DNA of 64,000 bases from Hydra vulgaris. Taxonomy: Eukaryota; Cnidaria; Hydrozoa; Anthoathecata; Hydridae. The notes under the pieces were generated by a model. That model saw nothing but the letters and a program-made list of their open reading frames with translations, did no database searches and was not told the DNA's origin. Made by a program: the position numbers and the translations under genes. Of the stretch, positions 37,069-64,000 are shown in pieces (the stretch's first letter is position 1; the number at the start of each line of letters is the position of its first letter). The DNA is taken from positions 70,202,501 to 70,266,500 of the forward strand of contig NC_088920.1 of the NCBI RefSeq assembly GCF_038396675.1, in the 5' to 3' direction.

Positions 37069-37620
37069 AACAATTTTAAACTATGTGCTAGAAACTGGAA
37101 ACAATAAATTTAGAATAAGTTTGATTTTATATAAATTATTATTTCTATAAAAATTATTTATTTCTATAAAAGTATTTCTTGGACTATAAAATATTTATTT
37201 CATTGTCCAGATTAGAAGAATGTAAATATATACGGAAACACCAATAAGGTGACCAAACGCATGACTTAATCCAAAGAAAGACGTGAAATGTTGAATGATA
37301 TTTTGAATTATAAATGCTAACATAAATCTTTACTTTATTATTAGCATCAGGATTGCCAACTATACCCACTTTGGTATATTCAAATTGGACTTTAGGATCA
37401 TATGAGGTTTTTCTATTCCATATTGCAAATAACCCCTATGATTTGATAACAATTTTTTTTTTAACTTTTCTCAACTAACTTCGAGAAAAGAGGGGGAGCA
37501 CCAATTTATCTTGCTCCAAGCGCTAAATATGCAGCTATGTCACTGCTTAATAAACTACATATATATTATAATTATTTTATTTTAAATAGTTAAAAAAAAA
37601 AAATTTTTGAATTTAATATT

Positions 37621-38522
37621 TAGGGCCACCGAGAAGGAGGAGTAAAATTATCCAGGCGTCAAGATAATAAGGGCGCCAAAAAATAACCATAATGAGATTT
37701 TAGTTACAAAAAAGTAAAAAAATTATTATTATTTTTTGTTTTTTTTTGAAATTTCATGCTATATTTCTCTATACAATGTTCTTAAATCCGATGATATTGT
37801 TGGCTTAGCATAGGAACAGCCACAACTATATTGATAAGGTATATAATAAATTTACTCTGTGATATGCAGAACAAGTAACTTTACTTTTATTTATATTACT
37901 TAAAAATTATAACTTTAAATAATTTTTCTTTTTACTTTGGTTGGTGGGGACCAACAAAAAAAGAAAAAACTTTGACTTGTTTTTTAGATTGATGTTATTG
38001 AAATTGACGTTACATCTTATCAAAAAGAAATTTTTTATTCATAAATTTTTTTGTGACTATATTAAAATAAAATTTATTCACAATTTTAAATAGCAAAATT
38101 AGAAAAAAAACTAAATTAACTTTACTGGCTAAGGTTTACCTACTTCCTAGGGAGTGTTAAAATCTCAACGCTAATTAACTGTCACTCCTACCCTCAAAAA
38201 AGAAAATAAAGACCTATAACTACAAGCTGGTGGGTCTCTCCTATCCTGTGCAAAATAACGTACAGAATTATCATAGATAGGATAATAAAACATTATGCAC
38301 CATCTAATATCAAAGTCTCAACATGCATATCAATTTCAAAAACTCTGTTTATTATTCCTAATCAGTAAATACGTTGCATAAGTGCAATTAATCCAGATGC
38401 GTTTCTTGAAAATATGGATGTCAATTAACAGTGTTAGAAATAAAAAAAGTCATAAAAATAACCATGTAGGGGCGCCTAAATGCTGGATGCCCCGGGTGTA
38501 ATGAAAGCTCTCGGCAACCCTG
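37621..38522. mobile_element. candidate DNA transposon with CAGGG-like ends
   Basis: The left end tagggccaccgagaa pairs with the right end, reverse-complemented, cagggttgccgagag (11 of 15 bases). Each end is followed inward by a ggcgcc-type word and a tggttatttt-like or aaataacca-like word. The target duplication is not clear. A decayed reverse transcriptase-like stretch (38170-38400) lies inside. Confidence 0.4.
38170..38400 (+). pseudogene. possible LINE reverse transcriptase scrap
   Basis: In shifting frames it reads KKENKDL, ILCKITYRIIIDRIIKH and LISKSQHAYQFQK. This resembles the sequence (F)KKGNKDL.NYRP.S..SV.CKI.E.II.D.I..HL...LISK.QHGFQ of several LINE clades. Too decayed to place further. 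Confidence 0.35.
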
Positions 38523-38530
38523 ATTTATTT

Positions 38531-38850
38531 TAAATTTATTATTTTATTTAAATTACTGCATTATAAGCAGGCAAGTTTGACTGGCTACAGAAATAGTGTT
38601 TACATCTTTCAGATAGCTCGGACAAAGAAGTAAGTTTTTTTTTCAAATTACAATTAATATGTAATACTATTAATTTGTGTAATATTAGATTGTGCCTAAA
38701 TCTTTTTATCTTTTTACTTTATCATTTTATTTAAATTACTACATTATAACCTGGAAGGTTTGACTGGCAATATAAATGATGTTGTACGCCATGCAGATAG
38801 TTCACCATGCACCATGCACCATGCAGATAGCTCGGGCAAAGAAGAGGTAT
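38531..38850. repeat. imperfect direct repeat, 2 copies
   Basis: 38538-38631 and 38724-38848 share attactgcattataa/attactacattataa, gtttgactggc and gatagctcgg(a/g)caaagaag. In copy 2 the word caccatgca is itself repeated. Confidence 0.7.
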
Positions 38851-39590
38851 AAACATTATAATTATTATTAATAAATAATAATATATTTTTTCCTACTTTT
38901 TTCTATATAAATTAGAACAACTATAACAACAAGATATTTATTTTCCTCAAAATTTACAATCATATAACTACAATAAAATAATAAAATTAATAATAATAAT
39001 AGTAATAAATGAAAATAATAAGAATAAGAATATCAATAATATTATAAATAACAAAACCAAAATAAAATTATTAAGAACAAATATAAATAATCGATTGAGG
39101 AAGGGAGTCAATCATCAATAATCCTGATCAAAGGAGTGACACCAAATAATTATATAAATAATATCAATTTAAAAAATAATAATAACAATAATAATAACTT
39201 TATTCATTAATAGAGCAAAAGTAACAGCAAAAAGAATAGTATTTATAATAATTGTAATAATAATAGTAATAATAAAAACAGCAGTAATGAAAGTAATAAA
39301 TATTAATGAAAAAAAAAAAAGCAATAAAGTTTCTATAGAAATAAAAATAGTAAGAAAAAAAAAAGAAAAATAAGAAAGCTAAAAGAAGTTAATAATGATA
39401 AAAAATTAACAAAATTTTTTTTGTAGAATTTGTTTAAATTTATTTTGTTTAAAATAAGGTCAAACTATAAGTTAAAATATTTTGCTTTTATATATATTTT
39501 TCCTAATTTTTTCGGTTAAAATAAGTATAAAACGGGTGACGCATAAGAAATCAAAATATTTTTTTTCAAAATATTCTTTATTTAACTATC
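38851..39590. other. AT-rich, (AAT)n-like sequence, no gene
   Basis: Long stretches of aataataat and aaaataata-type low-complexity sequence. Confidence 0.6.
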
Positions 39591-39619
39591 TGTAGGATAC
39601 AGATCGTTTAATAATGTAA

Positions 39620-40200
39620 ATAATCATCGTTATGTTCTACCAAACGGTACATTCTCTTGGCCTCGTACAACTCGTATCCAGTACAACTTTTTTTCTTATT
39701 TGTTTCTTTGTTCGCTTTAACTCTCTAAGTAAACTTTTTTTTTGACTTTGCTTCGCTCGAGTTGACATGGTGAACAAATTCGCCTCTAATAGAGTATTCT
39801 AAAGAGTTAAAGAAGAGAATTTAGCGGCAAATAATCTTTGTCAATAGGAAAATTATTTTTGGAACATTTTTGAGAAAGTTTACGAGCACGAGGTTTGACA
39901 TCATTTTCCTAAAACTGCTCTCAAAATACAATTATTTTCATACTCTAAAGCTACAAGAAGTACTTCATTGGTATAACGTTGATAATTTACTGTGCCATTA
40001 TCCAATATAACCAAAACATCCAAGACTTATGGCTTAAACCAAAGGTTTTTGTGGAATCAATATTTGTTCAACGATACCATTCTTATCAGCTTCAGCAAGT
40101 TTCAAATCTCTGACTTTATTGTTTGACAACTATACTATACGTATCATTGAATTACACTATACGTGTCAAACTATTTTTCTAAAGTACCTTTTTTTTTTTA
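39620..40200 (-). pseudogene. Tc1/mariner-superfamily transposase remnant
   Basis: Read on the minus strand. About 40010-39930: DNGTVNYQRYTNEVLLVALE after a frame change. Lower: FPIDKDYLPLNS, then NSLEYSIRGEFVHHVNSSEA and KSKKKFT (about 39810-39735). The order W/YLP.NSPDLN.LEYSIWGEF is the third catalytic acidic block of mariner-like transposases, here with Asp positions degraded. Frames change several times. I cannot find inverted repeats. Confidence 0.5.
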
Positions 40201-41420
40201 GAAATTTCTAGATAGAGTGGATTTTTTTTCGAAATTTACGACTGTGCCCATCCACTTCGAAACCCGTGTTATTAGTCCTGTATTGTTCATATTCTACGAG
40301 TGTGATCTAGATGTTGGTAATTCAATCGAGCCTGTCTTGGTAATAATTTTGCACCATTATAAACAGGAGTACAACTGGCACTCTTTAAATCTTGAAATAA
40401 CTTGCCTAACTTGTTTTTTTAACTTTGATGCTTGGATCATGAAAATCATTGCTTTTAATGATAAAAAAGATTTTGTTGAAGAATCTCAAAAAAAATAAAG
40501 AAACTTTTTTTGAAAAGAATTAAATGGAGAATATTTTGGAAAAAACATTGGAACGCCAAAATATAAAATGACTGAGTTAAAGATAAAACAAAAAAGTCTG
40601 AATCTTTATTGTCTTATTATGTCTTATTGTAATAAATGATATTTGGAAAATTATTTTAGCTTCTTTTGAAAAGCGCAGCATATTTTTTGTAATAATAAAA
40701 TAAAAAGTTACTACGAGGGTAGGTATCACGTGAAAGGGGTGGGGTTACCATTAAAATTTTTGCCAACAACAACAACAACAAAAATCCTCGTTTTTTGAAA
40801 CTTGCAACAGACTAGTCTAAAAGGAGGTCTACATTTGTAGACTGACTTGTCTAAAAGGGTCAAATTTGCCTAATAAATGAACGAAAAATTCATTGATGGA
40901 GGTGAGTGTTACACCACCACCTTTGCACCAGCCTTGGTTATTACATTGTTAATAAATACAGCAAACTAATCAAATTATTTTAAAAGTTAAAAAAAAAAGT
41001 TCTCGTGAAAACAACCCAAACGCTTCATCACTTATTTACTATGTTTAGCCAACCTAGAATTTGGCTTCTGGAAAAAAAAAAAAAAAAAAAGCGTAAAGAA
41101 GAGTGAAATATCTCTATTATGCAAAACTTTAATCACCCCCTCCTCCTCCCCGTTAATTATAATGCGGAGTAAAAGCAAAAAATATGTAATTAGTTTGTGC
41201 TAAATAGTGATTTAAAACCCTTTCTATAAACAATTTTGAAATATTAGATTATAATATAAGGGTTGATAATTTAAATCTACAAAATGTCAAACACGTCGCA
41301 TTTTTAAGTTAGTTATTATTAATAACCCTAAATTTGCTGATCAGCTATGTTGTTTCTTTTCATTATATAAATTTATATAGCAATTTGACATTTTTATTAG
41401 AAACCAATTAAATTTTTTTT
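40201..41420. other. no supported gene; upstream region of POLR2J
   Basis: A 93-residue open frame at 40217-40498 has no recognisable family and may be antisense to transposon debris. Poly(A) runs at 41075-41095 and a C-rich patch at 41135-41152 are the only other features. Confidence 0.35.
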
Positions 41421-41520
41421 TGCACAGAGAAAAAGTAAAGCTTGTAATTAGTAAGGTATTATTGATGTGCACCTGATAACATCAGTGATGTGTATTTATT
41501 CACTCATAATCTTTTATGTT

Positions 41521-41527
41521 TATTTAG
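41521..41527 (+). promoter_or_regulatory. candidate 3' splice (or trans-splice) acceptor before POLR2J
   Basis: tatttag after a T-rich stretch, 45 nt before the ATG at 41572. A second candidate (T-run then gcacag) ends at about 41427. Because the coding region has no intron, an acceptor here would serve a 5' UTR intron or the addition of a spliced leader, known in Hydra. Inference only. Confidence 0.35.
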
Positions 41528-41571
41528 CACAAATTCAAATATTATACCAGAATTTTTTTAATTTATATGAA

Positions 41572-41925
41572 ATGAATGCTCCAGAATCGTTCGAACCGTT
41601 TCTTCTTTTGGATGGTGAAAAGAAAATAAACATTGTAAAGGATACTAAAGTTCCAAATGCTGCTCATTTTACAGTAATGAAAGAAGATCATACTCTTGGA
41701 AACCTGATTCGGTCTCAGTTATTAAAAGATCCTCAAGTAATATTTGCTGGATATAGAGTGCCTCATCCTTTAGAACACAAATTTAATGTACGAATTCAAA
41801 CTACTCCTGATTATTCACCTCAAGAAGCATTCACTAGTGCTATTACTGACCTTCTTAGTGAAATTTCTTTACTTGAAGAAAGATTTAAATCTGCTCTTAA
41901 AGAGAAAAAAGATGGATTAGAGTGA
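41572..41925 (+). CDS. POLR2J: RNA polymerase II subunit RPB11
   Basis: Intact 117-residue protein, the same length as human POLR2J and similar throughout. RPB11 pairs with RPB3 to form the alpha-like platform on which RNA polymerase II assembles in the nucleus. The start [18 protein letters not shown] matches the family start, so I choose 41572 and not the in-frame ATG at 41467, whose 35 extra residues look unlike the family. The dimerisation motif is clear: [16 protein letters not shown] (residues 36-51), then [19 protein letters not shown] (52-70) and [18 protein letters not shown] (77-94). The C-terminal helix ends KEKKDGLE. The coding region has no introns, unlike the vertebrate gene. 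A retrocopy is possible, but the clean frame and flanks argue for the functional gene. VPS37A follows on the same strand about 1 kb away. Confidence 0.96.
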   Translation: MNAPESFEPFLLLDGEKKINIVKDTKVPNAAHFTVMKEDHTLGNLIRSQLLKDPQVIFAGYRVPHPLEHKFNVRIQTTPDYSPQEAFTSAITDLLSEISLLEERFKSALKEKKDGLE

Positions 41926-41975
41926 AAGATCAAGATTGAAAATTGTTTTTTTTTGTTGCTAAAAATATTTATGAC

Positions 41976-41981
41976 ATTAAA
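41976..41981 (+). terminator. candidate polyadenylation signal of POLR2J
   Basis: attaaa 51 nt after the stop codon, in AT-rich sequence. Confidence 0.4.
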
Positions 41982-42466
41982 ATACAATGTTTTTTAATTT
42001 CCATTTTAAGTATTTTTTTCACTTAAGTAAGTTGTTTATAAAAAATCTTTAGTGAAAAAAAACATTTTATTAAAAAACAGATCGCTAAGTTGTGTCATAC
42101 CTGTGTACTCACTGTATTGTGTCATTAGTGACAGAAGCACATAAATTCACAATATATATTGATATAAAATGTAAAATTATGTTTAAAAAAGTTATATATT
42201 ACATTATATTAGTTACATTAATATTAGTATATTATTAATATTATATATTAATAATGTTAATATAAGTAATATTCAATATAAATAGTAAAAGAAATAAAAA
42301 TCTTAAATAATCAAATTATTCACATTATATTATTCTACTTTCTGATATTTTTTTCCAAGTGCATAATTAATCTGTTATAATTAGAAAACAGAAAATGTTT
42401 GTCCAATACTTTTGAATCAATTTTTCTTATTTTTGTTGCAACATATTTTTTTTTTTTTGTTGCAAC

Positions 42467-42660
<194 letters not shown>

Positions 42661-42957
42661 TCTGTTGATTTTGATTTGCACATATTCTGTGCAGCCTAAT
42701 TTTTGAATGTTAGATGTTAAATTTATTTTACTTTTTTAATTGTCATTCTCTTAACCTGTCTGTCATTTAATTTTGTTAAGTTGGAAAGTAAATATTTTAT
42801 TATTTTATTTTTATTACAGTTATATTAACAATGTCATAGTTTATAAATATATAAATAGATTTTTGTTCATATTTTTGATGCTATAATTTTTTTAATTTAT
42901 GTTACAAAAATTATTTTTCTAGGAAAAAAAAAAAAAAAAAAATAATAATGTTTAATA

Positions 42958-60175
<17,218 letters not shown>

Positions 60176-60250
60176 GTAAATTTTAATTATTTTTTTTTTA
60201 ATTTTTGGTTATTAAATAGTGTTATTATATAAAACATGTCAATATTATGT

Positions 60251-60266
60251 GTTGTTACAGGTAAGT
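60251..60266 (+). promoter_or_regulatory. juxtaposed splice acceptor and donor (possible ratchet site or microexon)
   Basis: gttgttacag directly followed by gtaagt, 85 nt after VPS37A exon 9. Acceptor-donor fusion is the signature of recursive splicing. Alternatively a 15-nt microexon 60261-60275 (ending gcag before gtgc) exists. Both are inferences. Confidence 0.35.
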
Positions 60267-60839
60267 GTGCTGCAGGTGCTTTTTTCCACTAATAATCACT
60301 TAAAAGGTGGAGATTAGTTTTTTTAATTTCTTATTTTTATTTTAATTTCTCATTTTTATTTTATAATTTTTTATTTCTAAGCAAATAAAAACACAAAGAA
60401 ACCTGATAATAAATAGCTATTTATTAATAATAACCTAATAATAAAGATATTTCACAATAATTTGGTTTTATTATATGAAATAAAAAGTTTTAAAAAAATT
60501 AATATTTCTAATAGGATGAATATAATCAGTTTTAAAGGTAATTATAATAATAATAATAAAAAATAATAATAAATTGAAATAAGAAAAAATACTTAAAAAA
60601 AAAATTACTTGCTACATTTCTTAGTAGTATATAAAGATGAGTATAACACATAAAAAAAGTTTTTCAAAAAAAGTGTGTGTGTTAGAAAAATGGTACACCA
60701 TTTTTTTTAAATGTTATTATGGGCTATTCAACTAGCATGACATTGTGTTAATTTAATTATTATTTCAGCAAAGAAATAATAATTATAAGGTGAAATCTAA
60801 GCGTAGTAAAGTACACCTATTAAATAAATAATTTTACAG

Positions 60840-61770
60840 ACTTATCAATTCTTTATTATCAACCCATGAGTTGAACGAATCAGGATATCCATACCACTTT
60901 ACTAATGATTTGTTTTTGAGTTAACGAATAAATTTTTCAATCCTAAATATGTTTTGATCAGTTTTTTGCATTTCTTGTTCATAAAAAGTACCTTGTATTT
61001 CTTAACCATTATCGTCAGTTATTTTATACGTTGGCGGATCAGTAAACTGAATCTGTGACACTGTAAAAACCTCAGTCCATCTCGGTGTGTATCCTTTTTC
61101 AAGCGTTCCCTTCTTTTTACGTCTGTAAAAACCAAAGTTTTTACAGACAATCAGAGTCTGTAAAAACTTTGGTTTTACAGACTATGATCGTGCATTTCCA
61201 TTTAGATTTAACCAAACAATATTTTCATTCTTTTTATCGCTAGCTGCAACTGGTGTCATTTTAATTAAAGAATATTTTGTGTTGTTGTATTTATTTACTA
61301 TTTCATCTAAAACGTCAATATATTTTCCAGTAGAATTAGCTGAAACCTATTTAAACATTTTATCTTTCATTGTTCTATTCCAACGTTCAACTGCACAACT
61401 TTTTTCTTCATTTTCAGTTCAATATAACTCAACACCTAGCTCTTTAATATGCTTATTATAAAATTCTAAGCCTTTATCTACCCACATTTTTTGACACCTT
61501 CTTCCTTTAAAGATTTTACTTAATGCATTAGCAACATCAACTTCAGTTTTACTTTTCAATGGAACAATCCATCCGTACTTTAAAAAACATCTATCACCAT
61601 TAATAAGTATTTTATACTGTCATTAAATTTGGAAAAATATTTCATGTCAACTATATCAGCAGCCCATATTTCATCGATTCCATTTACAAAAACTTTTCTT
61701 TTTCTGAAATTTTTACAACTGGTCTATGAAGTTCGTTTGCAAGTTGGTTTATGAAAACTGGTCTATGATT
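60840..61770 (-). pseudogene. Polinton/Maverick retroviral-type integrase, C-terminal part, broken
   Basis: Read from about 61770 down. ALKSKTEVDVANALSKIFKG and RRCQKMWVDKGLEFYNKHIK are the rve catalytic core around the second acidic residue. Then ENEEKSCAVERWNRTMKDKM (with the catalytic Glu region changed by a stop), YIDVLDEIVNKYNNTKYS, MTPVAASDKKNENIVWLNL, a hairpin (61121-61182), GTLEKGYTPRWTEVFTVSQI, DPPTYKITDDNG and the chromodomain-like end LVKWYGYPDSFNSWVDNKEL. This order is that of Polinton integrases. Several stops are present, and the hairpin replaces the linker after the catalytic core. It lies divergent from the ATPase at 61803, as in many Polintons. Confidence 0.82.
61121..61182. 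repeat. 27-28 bp inverted repeat, about 7-nt loop, inside the integrase
   Basis: Arms 61121-61148 and 61156-61182 match except for one base in an A run. Each arm is itself palindromic (ctgtaaaaac ... gtttttacag), so a cruciform or four-armed fold is possible. Confidence 0.92.
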
Positions 61771-61802
61771 TACAATTAACGAAGCAAAATAAGTGTGAAA
61801 AA

Positions 61803-62108
61803 TATTATATAAGTAGAAGACATAGTAATGTAGATTGTTTCTATCTTGCACAAAATTATTTTATGTTACCTAGGGAAACTATTCGAGAAAATACAAATTT
61901 TATTTGTTTATTTGCACAAGATTCAAAGAATTTAAATCACATTTATAATGATCATGTTTCAAGTGATATGTCAAAAGATGAGTTTAAAAGTTTTTGTAAA
62001 AAAGCTTGGTCAGAGTCTCATGGATTTGTTATTATAGATCTATCTTCTAAAAGAGATCATGGAAAATATAGAAGTGGATTAAATTTTTTTTATATACCAG
62101 CTTGTTAA
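61803..62108 (+). CDS. Polinton packaging ATPase, C-terminal fragment
   Basis: Open for about 100 residues: HSNVDCFYLAQNYFMLPRET, IRENTNFICLFAQDSKNLNH, IYNDHVSSDMSKDEFKSFCK, AWSESHGFVIIDLSSKRDHG and a normal stop. This is the C-terminal third of the FtsK/HerA-type genome-packaging ATPase of Polintons (Mavericks), which would pump DNA into a capsid. The Walker A and B motifs lie upstream in full-length proteins and are absent, so the fragment is not functional. The piece itself has no stops, unlike its neighbours. The integrase is divergent on the left; capsid genes follow on the right. Confidence 0.8.
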   Translation, partial: YYISRRHSNVDCFYLAQNYFMLPRETIRENTNFICLFAQDSKNLNHIYNDHVSSDMSKDEFKSFCKKAWSESHGFVIIDLSSKRDHGKYRSGLNFFYIPAC

Positions 62109-62160
62109 TTAAAATAATATAAAAAAACAAAAATATTATCTTATATATAAAAAAACAAAA

Positions 62161-62959
62161 ATGACTTGTATAAATATAAGTGGAAATAGCAATATTATAA
62201 AAACTTTGTTTGCTCCTGTTATTTCACTTAGAGAAGACAATAATATAAGATTAGAGAAGATAATAACACTTAGAGAAGACAGAGAATATGAAATGGCTAT
62301 AGTTGGTTTAGAGACAGTTTTCCTAATATCGATTCTTCAAACAACAATATTAGACATAACACAGATAATGCAGCAACTTGGAGTGATATAAACATTCCAG
62401 AAGGATGTTATGAGATTACTGATATAAATGATTATATTGTATTTGCTATGACTCAAAATGGTAGTAATGCCGCAGAAGTTGCAAATATTTCAATTGAAGC
62501 AAATAATAATACATTAAAAACAGTTTTAAATATTGCATCTGGTTTTAAAGTTGATTTTACAACTCCAAACTCAATTAGATCTGTTTTAGGTTTTAATGGT
62601 CAAGTATTTTTATCAGGTTCATATGAATTAACTAATATTGTAAACAGTATATGAGTAACAAGTGATCATATGTAAGTGCATCATATATAAAACATATAAG
62701 TGCATCATATGTAAATGGAGGAACAGATAACGTTATATATTCATTTTTTCCAACTGTAAGTCCTGGATATAAAATTATTCAAGAGCTGTATAACTTAATT
62801 TTCTTACCAGTAACACTAAGAACAATATCAAAAATGGAAACTAAAGTGATTGATCAAAATGGGAATACTTTAAATTTACGAGGAGAAGAAGTGACTATTA
62901 GAAATTTACGAGGAGATGAAGTGACTATTGTTAGATTTCATATAAGAGAAGTAAAATAA
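62161..62959 (+). pseudogene. Polinton penton (minor capsid) protein, broken
   Basis: Starts at 62161, shifts by one base at about 62315, and continues with FPNIDSSNNNIRHNTDNAAT, NIPEGCYEITDINDYIVFAM, NTLKTVLNIASGFKVDFTTP and NSIRSVLGFNGQVFLSG. There is a stop at 62652, then a short scrambled part (repeated catatgtaa words), then YSFFPTVSPGYKI, PVTLRTISKM and a C-terminus where NLRGEEVTIRN is duplicated as NLRGDEVTIVRF, with a stop at 62957-62959. The order matches the penton-type single jelly-roll capsid protein of Polintons. A small extra repeat (LREDN.., LREDR..) near the start is also internal duplication. Confidence 0.75.
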
Positions 62960-63003
62960 TTTTTATAAAAAAATACCAAAAAATAATTTTTTTGTAATAT
63001 AAA

Positions 63004-63546
63004 ATGAGTAAATATATTAAAATAAATGTTTCGCAAGGGCAATTAGAAAAACTTAAAAAAGCAATTGAAGATGGTTATTGAGCTAGTATTAAGTTATCAC
63101 ATTCAAATCTTAATGGTGAGCATGTAGAAGCTGTAACAGATCATCAATTGAATAGAATTAAAAAAGCATATGAAAAAGGTAAAAGCTTGATAATTACTTT
63201 AATTAAAACACAGCTAGCACACAATTCTCAAATAGAGGGAGGATTTATTGGTGCACTTTTTCCTTTACTTGGTAGAGCTGGAAAATTTTTATTATCAAGC
63301 ATTGCTCCAGAACTTGCAACAGGCTTATTAACAGGAGTAGGTTCAGCAGCTAAATCAGTTATGGTTGATAAAATTGCTGGAAGGGGTATTGTGTACTTAA
63401 AAAAGAATGGAAAAGGAGTTAAAATGACAGCTGCAGGAAATGGTTTATATTTGAGACCATGGAGTAAAGGAGGTTTTGTAGGTGATGGATAGTACTTACG
63501 TAGTGGAAATGGATATACATCAACAGGAGAAGGTTTATTATTATGA
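63004..63546 (+). pseudogene. Polinton PX-like protein, two in-frame stops
   Basis: One frame of 181 codons with stops at 63078 and 63490. It starts MSKYIKINVSQGQLEKLKKA, then VTDHQLNRIKKAYEKGKSLI, TLIKTQLAHNSQIEGGFIGA, and a Gly/Ala-rich hydrophobic stretch LLSSIAPELATGLLTGVGSA. The KINVSQGQ.EKL start and the ITL.KTQL....(Q).GGF(I/L) block recur in an uncharacterised gene (often called PX) next to the capsid genes in Polintons. The hydrophobic part could insert in membranes, so a minor virion protein is plausible. Confidence 0.7.
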
Positions 63547-63636
63547 CTAAATTCACCATTTGCTAATATTCCATTCTTGAATATGATGCTGTGATTTCTT
63601 GAAATTTTATTTTTTTATATTGCAATATAAAAAGAA

Positions 63637-64000
63637 ATGCCAAGAAATAATCCGCCAATACATAAATTTATAAACAAATATATACCAGATGAACCTATAA
63701 AAATACTTCTTCATTCTAAGGTGCACAAAGATTTAGAGCACCCTTCAGTATTCCAATAGTTTCAAGTACAATGGCACTTGAAACTATTGGAATTGGCTGT
63801 TTAGCAACAATAATTGCTGCACCAGTAGCTATCGCATGTGAAGGTGCAGCATTAGGAGCAGGTGTTTTATCATTAATAGGAGGGCAAGTTAATAAAAAAT
63901 TAAATTTAAAGCAGAAAAGTATGAAAAGATTAAAGTACTTGCTGATTCAAAACTAAATACAATAAATGATCATATTTTTAAAGCTTTAGTAGATGGAAAA
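63637..64000 (+). pseudogene. Polinton PY-like protein, broken and cut by window edge
   Basis: The ATG at 63637 opens MPRNNPPIHKFINKYIPDEP and IKILLHSKVHKDLEHPSVFQ, then a stop inside the hairpin at 63750-63793. After a shift the hydrophobic part IGIGCLATIIAAPVAIACEG and ALGAGVLSLIGGQVNKKLNL follows, a second shift of one base at about 63905, then KAEKYEKIKVLADSKLNTIN up to the end of the window. This matches a Polinton gene often called PY, with a short basic start and two membrane-like segments. Confidence 0.7.
63750..63793. repeat. 18-bp perfect inverted repeat, 8-nt loop
   Basis: attccaatagtttcaagt, loop acaatggc, then its exact reverse complement, within the PY-like gene. Confidence 0.94.

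Larger units (their letters stand above)
33049..37545 (+). mobile_element. hAT transposon interrupted by a LINE
   Basis: The left end cagaggcctagctac and the right end, reverse-complemented, cagtgacatagctgc form a 15-bp imperfect inverted repeat starting with CAG. The flanking 8 bp are actaataa and cttaataa (6/8 match), plausible for an old target duplication. Both ends have ggagca/tgctcc words nearby. Inside are pieces of one hAT transposase (34077-34215 and 36786-37068) separated by a LINE. Without the LINE the element would be about 2.1 kb. Confidence 0.6.

Noticed and set aside
40217..40498. 93-residue ORF as a gene
   Set aside because: No recognisable motif, and it lies antisense to the flank of a mariner remnant.
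41467..41571. Upstream in-frame ATG extending POLR2J by 35 residues
   Set aside because: The extension is unlike any RPB11 N-terminus and contains an acceptor-like tatttag; the ATG at 41572 gives the family length of 117.

Overview
The window looks like nuclear DNA of a hydrozoan cnidarian, most likely Hydra or a close relative. I infer this from the very high A+T content, the long (TA)n tracts, the mix of hAT, CR1-like LINE, Tc1, Helitron and Polinton remnants, and two animal housekeeping genes with metazoan exon structure. I saw no rRNA, tRNA, CRISPR array or prokaryotic feature.

Host genes. Only two are convincing, both on the + strand between 41.5 and 60.2 kb. POLR2J (RPB11, 41572-41925) is an intact, intronless 117-residue RNA polymerase II subunit. 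About 1 kb downstream lies VPS37A, an ESCRT-I subunit. Nine exons (42958-60175) join in phase and give 245 codons; the C-terminal rest lies beyond the right edge. The VPS37A introns are swollen by microsatellites, MITEs, a LINE endonuclease piece, an unnamed element of about 3 kb, a Helitron and, in the last intron, a broken Polinton/Maverick.

Left part (0-41 kb). This is a graveyard of mobile DNA. In order: a ZNF862-like hAT gene (0.46-2.67 kb, -); a 42-bp tandem repeat and (TA)n tracts with a hammerhead ribozyme copy (about 4.2 kb); a MITE (5.23-6.22 kb); a 162-164 bp tandem element (6.2-7.5 kb); a hAT element with TIRs and an 8-bp target duplication (8.77-11.24 kb); fragments of a cnidarian repeat gene (13-14.5 kb, -); a ZMYM-like hAT pseudogene (15.1-16.3 kb); an 18-bp minisatellite (17.0-18.0 kb) beside a 47-bp satellite (18.35-19.06 kb); a cluster of AACGTT palindromes (19.4-20.1 kb); two copies of another repeat gene (20.7 and 23.2 kb) separated by LINE and other debris; a 303-bp tandem duplication (25.6-26.2 kb); a minus-strand LINE with a poly(A) tail (26.3-27.6 kb); a Tc1 element (29.3-30.8 kb); a spliced repeat gene (31.8-32.7 kb); a hAT element (33.05-37.55 kb) split by a LINE; a further TIR element; and a mariner remnant (39.6-40.2 kb).

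Right end (60.8-64 kb). A decayed Polinton: integrase on the - strand, then packaging ATPase, penton protein, PX-like and PY-like genes on the + strand, all carrying stops or frameshifts except the N-truncated ATPase piece.

Most notable. (1) Two hammerhead ribozyme motifs sit inside (TA)n tracts; one has the whole core plus matching stems I, II and III and forms the apex of a large foldback. (2) At least ten near-perfect inverted repeats with loops of 0-12 nt are scattered through unrelated sequence, several inside decayed transposon genes. They look like template-switch (foldback) mutations, and the one in the LINE GVPQGS motif shows what the sequence was before.
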